Notes under the pieces: generated by a model | What the model was told of the DNA's origin: nothing | The model's database searches: none | The model's input: the letters and a program-made list of their open reading frames with translations, nothing else | Shown here: piece after piece, positions 34,408 through 46,028 of the stretch | Layout of the letters: each line of letters starts with the position of its first letter | How positions within the stretch are numbered: position 1 is the stretch's first letter | Assembly: GCA_028622995.1 (NCBI GenBank) | Contig: JAJQJQ010000020.1 | Location: 3,038,001-3,102,000, forward strand | From: Panagrolaimus kolymaensis | Taxonomy: Eukaryota > Nematoda > Chromadorea > Rhabditida > Panagrolaimidae | Direction: 5' to 3' | Length of the DNA: 64,000 nt | Made by a program: the position numbers and the translations under genes

Positions 34408-36147
34408 TTAAAAAGTGGTTATTCCTCCTGCTCCGGAAGCATTTGTAGATCCAGCTAAATGGATTGTTGTAGTATCGAGGCAAAAGAATTTTTTAATTTT
34501 CCAAATTAAATTATTTCTTAAATCTTTTTGCATCAATAAAAGAAGAAATAAACTTATAAAACCTGAAAAAAATATAACTTTTTTGTAATCATTTTCACGA
34601 ACTTAAAAAATAGTCTTACCTTTATTTAAATTCATTAAATTAAAAAGGTATTGAAATTTTGATGTTGGATCAATGTAAACTATGACATCAGGAATAACAA
34701 AGCAAATTAGCTCATTCAAAACTAATAATCCCACAGTGACGGTGGCACGAAGAAGATTTTTTCTTTGCTTTTCATTCATTTCTTTATTTTTTGCTTTAAA
34801 AATCTGAAATTAAATTTATCAAGCAAATTTAGAAATAATGGAAATGGGTATTACATAGTAAATTTTGATCATCATTGGAATATATAAAAGTGTGGCAATA
34901 AAAACAACGATAGTTCGAATATATCGTAGACTAAAATATATCCCTGGCATTTGTCCATTATAAAGTGCACAAGTCATTGGAATCTAAAAAAAGAAAGCTC
35001 TTTTCAAACCATTTTTGGATGAAACAGTAATTATTTTTTGGAAAATATTGTTAAATTTTTGTTACTATCTTTTAAGAGTAATAATTTCTTTTTAAATATC
35101 GCTAAATTTTTATTACTATCATTTGAGAGTAGGGTTGTCGAATGGGGAAATTCCCGGGAAATTCCCGATTTTTCCTGGGAAATTTCCCGCTACAAACCCT
35201 TACAAAGTTTCACCAAGTCTAACAAAGTCTTACAAAAGTTGCTATAACTTTGTTAAACTTTGTAAGACTTTGTGAAGGTTTGTAGCGGGAAAATTCCCGG
35301 GAAATTTCCCCATTTTCCCATTTCCCGGGAAATTCGACAATCCTATTTGAGAGTAATTCCTTTTTACAAAATATTATCTAATTTCTGTTACTATCTTTTG
35401 AATATGAGAGTGAACATTTTTTGGAAAGTATTGCTAAATTTTTATTACTCTCTTTTGAGAGTAACAATTTTTTGAAAAATATTGTTTAATTTTTGTTACT
35501 ATCTCTTGGATGCCATAGTAATTATATTTCAGATCCTGATCAAAAAAACTCACATTATACACTTCCTTCAATTCATAACATTGAAATCCACCAATAATAA
35601 CGATAACGATGCAAATAATTAATGGGGTGCTAATCATAATATATGAATATTTAGTAACTAATCGAAAATAAGTTAATGGAAACATAATTGAAATAAAGCG
35701 ATCGATGGCACTAACAATCGTAATTAAACCTGTCGCTGGAGTGGTGATTGTCCAAAGATAAAGTTGGGGGAGATGAAAACACATCCATGGAGTGTATAAT
35801 GGAATATCTAAAAAACCAATAAAGTGAAAATCTTTTTGAGATCAGAAACAAAAAATTCTCTTCAATACCAAAGCAAAAAAAATATTCCAAAACTTACATG
35901 TTTCAGTTAAAAACACTTGAATTCTAACAGCTCCAGCACAAACATGAGCTAAACCAAAAAATGCATCAAATAATAAAGTTCCAATATAAATAATAAATTC
36001 TTTTTGACATCGAAATTGTTTATTATAACAAATAAAAATAGTTAAAAGTATATTTAAAATAAATAATAAACTTCCTTCCACAATATAAATATAATATGTT
36101 ACATAATCCATTGATGAAGTTAAGGTAGTTGAATAAACTGTTACCAT
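34408..36147 (-). CDS. rhodopsin-like nematode 7TM receptor (Srsx-like)
   Basis: Exons 36147-35898, 35807-35554, 34983-34855, 34803-34620 and 34562-34408 give 323 residues with seven hydrophobic segments. TM3 ends in IVSAIDRFISIMFPLTYF, a DRF version of the DRY motif followed by the Pro typical of Srsx and other rhodopsin-like receptors. The tail is short and Gly/Thr-rich. It probably acts as a chemosensory or neuropeptide-type GPCR. The 570-bp second intron is enlarged by a minisatellite and a hAT MITE. All joins keep frame. Confidence 0.75.
35030..35520. repeat. degenerate minisatellite in the receptor intron
   Basis: About eight loose copies of a ~50-60 bp unit built from TTTTTGGAAAATATTG, TAAATTTTTGTTACTATC and TTTGAGAGTAA. 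The array is split by the MITE at 35130-35345. Confidence 0.75.
35130..35345. mobile_element. short hAT-type MITE in a minisatellite
   Basis: 216 bp; left end TAGGGTTGTCGAAT, right end ATTCGACAATCCTA, with the 8-bp target duplication TTTGAGAG at 35122-35129 and 35346-35353. Subterminal palindromes TTCCCGGGAA recur on both sides. The ends match those of the 11052 element (TAGGGTTG), so the two may share a transposase. Confidence 0.9.
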
Positions 36148-39072
36148 ATTTAAATAATCGGGTTTTTGAAAAATTGCGTCACCAATATAAACGTTACAGT
36201 ACGTTAACGGTCACTCACTTTTGTTGAGAGATACAAAACCTATAACTAATATTTTAATTTTGCAAGAATCTAATTTTTTTTTGTTCTGAAAAGTTTCGAA
36301 AACTTTTTTATAAAAGCTATACTACAAAAGTAAGAAAAATTTTTTGAATTTTTAGAAATTGAGATACAGTTAGTTAAATATGGGAAAGTTGACGACAGAG
36401 CTTTTTTTAAAAATATGTTTATTTACAGTAAAAATAGAAATATTATATATTTATATTTATATTTTATAATGCTGTGCACTGAAGCTTAAAAAATGCAAAA
36501 GTGAAAAACACTTTACATAAGAAAAAGGGAGAAAGTAAAAAACATAATTAAAACTTTTGCACATTTAATAATTATGTTATTTTTGCTTAATGAAATGTGA
36601 AGATTTTTGAACTGATAGAACTCTAATTTTTTTTTGTTGGACAGCCAAAACTCAAAATATAAAAAAATTACTGGAAAAATATGTGATTAATTAATAAAAT
36701 TAATTATTTAAAAGTTCAAAAAAAATGTATGAATTTTTCTCGAACAAAAATACAAATTAAAAAATTTAAAAAATTTGTATTTATATATAATTCTTTCATC
36801 ACGTGGCTTTGCTGTCTAATAAGTCGTCTGCCTTAAAAAAACAATTAACAAAAAGAAAAAGAAATTAACAAAAAATATATTTTATATTTTAATGCCTCCT
36901 TTTTTTCATAATTAAAATCTCGAGCATTATAGTTTTAACTTTTTTTTAAAGTGCAAAAACACACGGGTTTTTCGGAAACGAGCTTTGAAAGAGTTGAAGT
37001 TATTATAAAAATACTAATTTGAAGATTAATTATAATTTTGATGTTAGTGTATCAAAACTATAACGAAGAACATCAGTGTAATTAATTTAGTTGGACTAAA
37101 GGGTTTAGGAAAACATGTGGGCTGATTTCAGACAGACAATCATTTAAAAAAAATTAAATTATAAAATTTTTAGATGATTATCAATTTAGCTGAGGTTGAA
37201 GATAGAAAATGAGGAAGAAAATGGATGCACATTTCGTGATGTACCACCTTATTGGACAAAAGAAAGTGGAAAAAAACGGGTGATAAAAAGCTTCAAGAAA
37301 ATTACACAAGTTCAAAAATCTTCTAATTTTTTAATGACCCGATTAAACAATCATAGCTAAAATAATAATTACTATAAAACTTTTAGTAAATTTTATAGAA
37401 AAAATGCAAAATTTCCAAAGTTGAGATATTGATTTTTAAAATTAAAGTCTTTGTTTTTTTATTAATTAACAACAAAAAGAATTACAAAGTTTTTCGTTGG
37501 ATCTAATTTATTTTATTAACAATAATAAATTTAAAAAATCTTTGTTAGTTTCCAAAATTTATTTACATTATCGAAAAATCCAATGACCACGCATGTTAAC
37601 AACACAAACAATCTTAACAAATATCATTCAAACAATTGAAATATCATTCGCAGACAGATACCCCACAATAGGTGATGATGATAACAAAGGCATGGAGTTC
37701 TACTGGAATCAATTTCACCATCTGGTATGGTGGCGAAGGCTACATAACTAATGAAAAGAATAATAATACAAAAGATAACCATGAAATATCGCATCTCGTA
37801 TCTATAACATTTTTATGTTTAAAAATTGTTAACATTCCCAAGACCTTATATAATTTTTTATAAATATGTTTTTTTTTAATTTGAGCACCTTTATTTTCAA
37901 CGCAAACACTAAAAAAGGAATAAATAAAAACAAGTGATTCTCGCGAAAATATACGTCATCATTGTCTTTTAATTATCTCTTCCTACTCAGCATATCAAAC
38001 GTGCACCACGTGCATCAAAATATTTTTTTCTAATTTTTTTCAAAATAAAAACAAAACTCATTTAAAGAAAATTTTTTAAAGTTAATATGTTTCACACCTA
38101 AAAAGTCAAAACAATCCTGGGTCATTCATTTTCTTGCGGCAATGATTAAAAGACCTTCCTTATAGACAAAGAATAGGTAAATATATGTCAGAATATCCCA
38201 TTGAAAACATGATTGATTTTTTAAAGTTTTATGTGATTTATAACTTCAGATAAACAAAAATTTTTTAAGTTTACTTACTTATGTTTTTGGAATTTATTTA
38301 CCTTTATTAAAGCATTTTTTGCTTTAAGTGTAAAAACATTAAATATTTGGAGGCTTCCAAATCGTCACCATAGGATCCGTTTTGAAAAATATGATTGAAA
38401 ATGGGTGTAAAAACACTTAAAAAATGATAAAAATAAGACACTTTTCCTCTGCAATTTCTTTTCTTATTCAAAAAGTTTTTTTTCAGTTTCTTACATCAAC
38501 GCTTGATGCTTGTGTTAATAATTTTTGGTTGAAGGTCATAATTGGTATGCGATTAAAAATCCTCTTGGCATTAATTTTTTAAAAATATAAGAAAAATATC
38601 TGGATAAAAAATTTCATATGCTTTAGTGAGCTCCGTAATTCAAAACGAGATTCACTAATTTATATGCTTGATACATGTGTTCAAAAAAAAAGTTCATCGA
38701 TTGAGGTACTTCCAGTGGACAAAATCCAAAATCCTGTTGGGAATAATTTTAATATATTTAATAATAATTATTGAAAACAAAAAATTCATATCTCCAATTC
38801 AAGCCCTAATTCAAATCACTTCTTCATTTGGCTTTCAGGTTATTATTTATAACCCTTTTTCTCTACAAAGAAAGTTTTAGAGGATGGAAAGCCAAATTAA
38901 TTAACTCCATAATATTTTTTTTTTGTAACAATTAATTTATATATAAAAATTTTGAGAGAGTTGTTCGATCGATTCAAATTGATTTTTCCTTCCTTCTTCA
39001 ATTATAATTATTTTTATTTTTTTAATAGATTCAGAAACTTTTTGAATTTTTTATTTGTTTACTCAAAGCACT
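36148..39072. other. 2.9-kb intergenic region
   Basis: AT-rich. Frames of 63 and 70 codons (37672 and 38668) show no domain, codon signal or splice partners. No repeat or RNA gene was noticed. Confidence 0.4.
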
Positions 39073-40578
39073 ATGGTGAAACAAGAAGAGGAATTTGTTG
39101 TTGATTCTGATAATAATGTTTGGACTGATGAATTTGTTGATGTAAAATTGGAAGAAAATTTATATATAAACGATCCAACAACAAATAATTCTCTTCACAA
39201 AGTTATTATAAATTATGAAGTAACAAGCCCATTTAATTCAGAAAAATGAAGAGCCCATTCTTGCTTCAGAAACAATTTCGTCTGATGTTGAAAACATTAA
39301 TATTTCATTTTCATTAAATATGAAAACTGAAATTAATGAAGAGGTTGGAAACAATAAAAGTAAGCAGCTTTGTTTTTATAATATCTCTTGAAAGCAAATT
39401 TTTACATATAAGCATATAATTTTTTTTTTAAAACTTTTAGATCCACTTAAACGACCCAACAACTCAGAAGTTATCAATGCTTTGAACAAAGCTAAAAAGC
39501 GATGTAAAGAAGATATTCCAAAGAAAAATATAATTAATTCAAAAATAATTGGTATTAAATCGAAAAAACAAACGGAAGTTGAAATTCTTCAACAAAAAAT
39601 TGAAGATAAAGAAAGGGAATTGATGAATTTAAAAATAGAGTTGAATATGGTTAATCAAAAATATGATGAGGAAGTAAAAGAACTTGAAAACACACTTAAT
39701 ATTGTAGAAAATGGAATACAAAAAGATTTAAATGCTGTTGCCAATGCTGCAATAAACGATGCAGCTAAAACTGCAGAAATCATGGAATTTCCAACGGAAG
39801 CAATTCAAATGATTAAAGGCGCTAAAGCTGAAACTCCTAAAGAAAAAATTAAAAAGGATCATGAATCCCTTATTAAATTAATTATAGACAAATACGGGCA
39901 AGTTTAATTAGATATTCTTAAGAATAATTGACGCTATAAAAGTCAATGTCTGTAAGAATCGAGCAAAAACGCAATATTACTGCCAAGTGGAAATAACTTT
40001 TCACACAAGGTCGTGCGGAAAATTTTATGAACAGAATAAAATTCTCCATAAAATTTTACGTATTTTAGGTAAAAAAAATAAATAATGCTGATTCAGAAAA
40101 AAAAAGTTTTCCTATAAACATTTTTTAACGGAAAAATGCTATTTTCTCTGAAGGAAAACTTTTTTTTTCTGAATCAGCATAATTTATTTTTTTTAGCAAA
40201 AATTCTTAAAATTTTATGGAGAATTTTATTCTGTTTATAAAATTTTCCGCACGACCTTGTGTTAAATTTTTTTTTTCACTTGGCAGTCGATTTCTCGATT
40301 CTTACAGACATTGACTTATAAAGTCTTTTTATAGCGGATTTGTAAATGAGCAGCAAAAATCAAATGGTAAAGGAAAAATTGTTCCTCCATGGTATGTTCA
40401 TTTCCTTCGATGGTTTAAAAAATATGATTCTCAATTTGAAAATGAAAAAGTAGTTCAAAGCTATTCAAAAACTCTACAAAAAAATTCTGCTGGAATTTTT
40501 ATGAAAGAATCATTCAAAAATTGGCGAGAAAAAAATCCTACCATTCAAATTCATGAAAAAAATGAACAAAATTTGTAA
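39073..40578 (+). CDS. unidentified acidic coiled-coil protein
   Basis: Exons 39073-39201, 39242-39359, 39441-39901 and 40354-40578 give 310 residues. The first join uses a 40-nt intron (SLHK/KNEEPIL); read through, the frame would hit a TGA. The N-terminus is acidic; the middle (EILQQKIEDKERELMNLKIELNMV...) is a clear coiled coil of ~60 residues followed by an Ala-rich stretch; the end is basic and aromatic (PPWYVHFLRWFKKYD). No family is recognised. The last intron contains a 405-bp inverted-repeat element; its proposed acceptor (GAGCAG) is weak, so the protein might instead end at the TAA just after 39901. Confidence 0.55.
39932..40336. mobile_element. long-TIR MITE, CGCTATAAA ends
   Basis: Two ~180-bp arms are inverted copies: CGCTATAAAA, GTCAATGTCTGTAAGAATCG, CACAAGGTCGTGCGGAAAAT and ATGCTGATTCAGAAAAAAA all recur in reverse complement. 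The total is about 405 bp. The target duplication is unclear. Very long TIRs and no coding recall Mutator-type MITEs, but that is only a guess. Confidence 0.85.
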
Positions 40579-40950
40579 AAGTCCACAATCAAATTCAATT
40601 GTTTGTTTTTATGATTATTCATATTTTCATCAGTCAGTTTTGTTGTACTGATTTCGGAAGCTTTTAATTTTTCAACCTTGGAAGTTAAATTTTTTGTTTC
40701 TGTTTTCTTATTTAATATAAAACTTATGAATGGCAAAAAAATAAAAATCCGTGTATTATAGGCACAAGTAATAGCAATATTAGATAAGGAAAAAATTTAT
40801 TCCAAACAAACTTTAACAAGAAGTTCCTACAAGCGAAATTCTTTTTATTTTTAAGCTTTAACGATTTTTCCGAATTTAAAAAACTTTATTTGTTTTTATT
40901 TTAGCATGTACATAAAAATTTTTAGTTGATAAAAAAAAACTAAAGCCATT
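40579..40950. other. Intergenic, convergent gene ends
   Basis: AT-rich spacer between the 3' ends of the coiled-coil gene and the glutathione transferase. A 61-codon minus frame overlaps it; it is not accepted as a gene. Confidence 0.4.
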
Positions 40951-41642
40951 TTATTCTTTACGAGATAAATAATATTCTTTTAGTTGTGGAAGATTTTTGA
41001 TTCGATTGATATAATAAATAAATTCAGGATATTTATCTTCAAGAAAATTTGGTTGAACTTGTTGAAGAGAAATGAGAAATTCACTAACAAAAAAATCAGC
41101 CCATGTTAATCCACTTTTTACGAGGAAACCTGAACCACTTTCAGCCAAATATTATTGATACAAAGGAAGAAAATACTCAGCTTGAGGAATAAGTATAGTA
41201 TTTCGAAGTTCTTCCTAAAAAAATTAATTTTATTTTTTTGGTCGAATAACGAAATGCAAAAATATGGAAATTTGTTGACAAAAGTTAAAAAACTTACTTC
41301 ATTTTCTTCTTTCTTGCCCCATTTAACACGAAACCATGGAAGAGTATTATTAAAAAAATCTTTTTGTTGATCTGCAATTGCATCAACTTTGGTTGCTTCT
41401 AATTCATCCTTTCCAGCTAAACCATATTTTCGAGCTAAAAATCTCGCAATGGCATAACTTTCATAAAGTTTATTTCCATCAAATTCCAATACTGGAACTT
41501 TTCCAGCTGGAGTGGAGGGTTTAATTTCGGACCATTGATCATTTTTAATTCGAAAATCTTCGAATGGAATATTGGCATATTTCAGAATTAATCGAGTTGG
41601 TTCTCCTCGAGCTCGAATATCAAAATAAATAAGTTTATACAT
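40951..41642 (-). CDS. sigma-like glutathione S-transferase with internal TAA
   Basis: Exons 41642-41298 and 41214-40951 span 202 codons, the usual size of nematode GSTs. The N-terminal thioredoxin fold is intact: YKLIYFDIRARGEPTRLIL with the catalytic Tyr, KVPVLEFDG (cis-Pro) and ESYAIARFLARKYGL (glutathione binding). The C-terminal helical domain has SGSGFLVKSGLTWADFF, which contains the conserved N-capping region. It conjugates glutathione to electrophiles in the cytosol. One TAA at 41152-41154 sits in frame (LPLYQ stop YLAESG), where relatives have a Lys or similar. Everything downstream is well conserved, so the stop is recent or an error. Confidence 0.85.
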
Positions 41643-42155
41643 ACTTTTTTTTGATGGTTGAAAAGTTTTTTTTAATAAATTTGAAATAAGAAAACTGAAG
41701 TGAAAATTGTAGCTGTTTTTCTTTTTCTATTTATAAACAAATCCAAAGTCATCCATTTTTTCTTTCTCTTTTTTTCAGCACACAAAAATACATTGTAGTT
41801 TGAATGCAAAACATAAAAACGATGATTGTGTTTTTTTAGTAAAAATAGCTTCTTTCTTTTTGAGTGAAAATTCAAGCATTTCAAACAAAAAATAATTCAA
41901 AAAACATTATTTTTGTAATTTAGAAACTTCTCTGTTTTTAAAAGTTGACTTTTTTCCAACACAATTTTTTTAAATAAAATTCATAAAGGTGACAATCAAA
42001 AAAAAATCAAACAAAAACTGTTTATAAAAGTTTTGTTTAAGCCTATTTGTTATAAAAAGATAATTTTATTCGTGTTATTAAAATGAATTAAAGATAAAAA
42101 ATAAAAAGAAATAATTTGCATTGAAATAGTCCCATAATTTTTTGTTTTGGTCGCC
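41643..42155. other. Intergenic spacer
   Basis: AT-rich. No gene was recognised; it presumably carries the GST promoter. Confidence 0.4.
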
Positions 42156-42484
42156 ATGCATCCGCTGAGATTGACTGATATTTGGTTTTATGTTCTGGAT
42201 AATTTAAAAGTAAGCTACATAGTTTTGACTCGCTAAAAGATCAGATCTTTAAAAAAAAATTTATTTTATGGGTAACTGAATTTTAGGATGCTTGTCGATC
42301 GCGAATGGAAGAAATTGTTGATGTTGAAAATGTTTGTGAATTTATTGAAATTGCATATACCAATAATTTTGAAACTTTCAAACAAAAATGTTGTAAAATT
42401 TTGGCAGAAAAAAAGAAAGAAATTGATTCAAAATTGGTTAAGCAACTCCCCAAAGAAATTCTCTTTGACGCATTTTATTTTTAA
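42156..42484 (+). CDS. short BTB-domain fragment gene
   Basis: Exons 42156-42209 and 42287-42484 give 83 residues. The second exon reads VDVENVCEFIEIAYTNNFETFKQKCCKIL and ends LPKEILFDAF, matching the last helices of a BTB domain and the BACK start as in nematode BTB/MATH proteins. The main BTB dimerisation core is absent, and no upstream exon was seen. It is either a small stand-alone remnant or the 3' end of a decayed gene. Confidence 0.45.
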
Positions 42485-43821
42485 CACGATAAACTTCAAA
42501 ACGATACTCATATTGTACAATGATTTTTTTTTTTTTCATCCTTTAAATATTCTTCACTTTACATTTTTTTACTTTGCAAAACATTTTTGTGTAACAAACT
42601 TTTTTCTTTGCATTATTACAAGATAAATTTTTTTGTCTTTTCTATGTATTTTTCCAATGCAAAATGTATGCAAGAAAAATATTTATGTAAGCAGCGCAAA
42701 AATTTAGAAAGCTTGAATTTTGGAAGATCGGTTAGTAGACAGATCCGATCAATAAAAGGTTGATTTATGTTTGCTATCTGCTCTGACGGAAAAAGATGGA
42801 ACGAAGCTTTTATAAATTTAACAAATCCATAAAAAATTGCTGCGCGTTTTAAAATTTTTATTTCATTTCTCAAAAATATGGAAATGAAAGGATTAATTCG
42901 TCGGATTTTTTGTTTTTCAACAAAAAACTATTATTACAGTTGCTCGCGTTTTTTAAAAAACAAGAAGCGACAATGATCAAGATAAATTTTGTTTCTCATC
43001 CTTTTTTTGCGGAGGGTTTGTTTACGACTTTTTCATTTAATGTTTCAAGCAAACATAATAATGATGATGGTTCTTTTCTTTTAATCAATATATGGATCAA
43101 CTGACACGATACGACTCCCATGCAAAAAAAAAAAATGGGGAAAAAAAAAGGAAAAAAACAATTTTTTTGTGCTCACAAAAAAATACAACCCTAAACTGAA
43201 AGAAGAAAAAAAGAAAAATAAGGTGGAATCAAAGATTACCTTATCAGTCAGCCAGTCAGAAATTAAGTTGATTGGAGTGGTGGTGGCTTTTTTTCCATTC
43301 TCGGCCGTGTATAGGAGCGAAATTTTTTTGATAGTCAAAAACAGAACGTGCACTTTTTATTGGGAAAGAAGTCACGTCTTTCAATGGAGAATATTTCTGT
43401 CAGTCAGTCATTTCCTTTATTTTTTTGTTGTTGAAATAAACACGATTTTTTAGATTTCCTTTGGAAATTATTTTTTTGTTTTGGTTCTTTAATTTTTTCC
43501 GTCCAAAGTTCCAAAGTTTTTTTGGAGCCTTTTAATTGCATCCATTTTTTTGTGCTGATTAAGCTGAATAAAAAAAATACGCTGATAAAAAAAGGGAAAT
43601 AAGCTTCGATTCCTTTTTATCAGTGGAGTCCGTGTATTCCATTAGCTTACGTTTCTTTGTGGACGTGCATTTTTTAGTTGCTTTTAAGTCACGTCCTTCA
43701 TTAACTTTCGAGTTATCTTTCGATTTCATTTATTTTAACTTCCATTTTCAGAGTTTTTGTTTTAAAGACCTCCTGAAAACCCTTTCCTTTTTCATTCCAT
43801 CCTCCAAAAACGCTTAGAAAC
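42485..43821. other. Intergenic, upstream of ferritin
   Basis: Mixed AT-rich sequence; frames here are unsupported. A TTTTCAG about 70 bp before the ferritin ATG could be a trans-splice acceptor. I looked for an iron-responsive element and found none with a pairing stem. Confidence 0.4.
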
Positions 43822-45056
<1,235 letters not shown>

Positions 45057-46028
45057 ATTCTTTAACTTTTATCTTCTTCGAACACATTTTATAATTTGTT
45101 AATTGTTTTTAATTATGTATTTGGCATTTTATTCAAATAGTTTTGCTCTTTTCACTTTATTATTATCTTCAAAATATGATATTCTAAAAATTGTATACAG
45201 AAATAAAAAAAATATATTAGTTAATTAATTGGAAAATAAATGTTTGATAAAAAATGAGAAAGGGAAACAAAAAAAAACTGAAAAACATAATATTTAAAAG
45301 TGATAAATTTGGTATACTTGCTTCCATAAAAATTCAACGATTAGATGTTTTCAATGAGTGCTTGCACATAATTTGCTTTCTGGAATTACATTTGTAAATA
45401 ACTTTAATAAAAGAAGTTCGATTGTCATTTTGAAGTCTCAAAAAAGCTATAAAAAAAGAGAATATGATGAAATAAGGCTTTGAAACTTATGTTAGTTTAC
45501 TGTGGCACATTTTTTAGGACTAAGTTAACAAAAAAATCTTAATTTTTTTTTCTTTTTAAATTTTCTAAAACATCATTTTTATATGGATTAGAAACCCTTG
45601 AAATAAACCGCCAAATCTGTGTATTTTATGCTTTTCTTTTCTCTCCCATGCATCATTCATGACTTTTATATTAGCTGATGCATTAATGCTTTTTTTCCTT
45701 TCAATAAGCCCAACTAGACAATTAAAAAAATAATCAATAAAAAAAATTTGATAGGAGCAAAAAAGGAAAAAATAAAGATAGATCTTTGATTGTTACCTTA
45801 AAATTAATTGCTTTATAATAACACAAGCTAATTTATTTTATTATCATCATCATCCACAACCAATTATTGTTCCAACTAAATATATTTTTTTTATTATCAT
45901 AGCTTTTTTTTCCTCTTTCTCGTCGAAATCGTCAAACATTCCATTTATATTTTTGTTTGATTCTTTAAAAAAAATATTGAGTTTTGGTGATTGACTAACT
46001 TGACTGACTCCATAACGACGACGTCGAA
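45057..46028. other. Intergenic spacer
   Basis: AT-rich region between ferritin and the lectin/GH43 gene, with no coding or RNA feature seen. Confidence 0.4.

Noticed and set aside
36148..39072. Short frames at 37672 and 38668 as genes
   Set aside because: No Met context, domain, splice partner or composition signal; likely chance frames.
39237..39250. One-base frameshift in the coiled-coil gene
   Set aside because: A 40-nt intron (39202-39241) with GT...CAG keeps the frame and fits the short introns of this genome.
43620..43640. Iron-responsive element upstream of ferritin (CAGTGG)
   Set aside because: The flanking bases do not form the required upper stem or bulged C.
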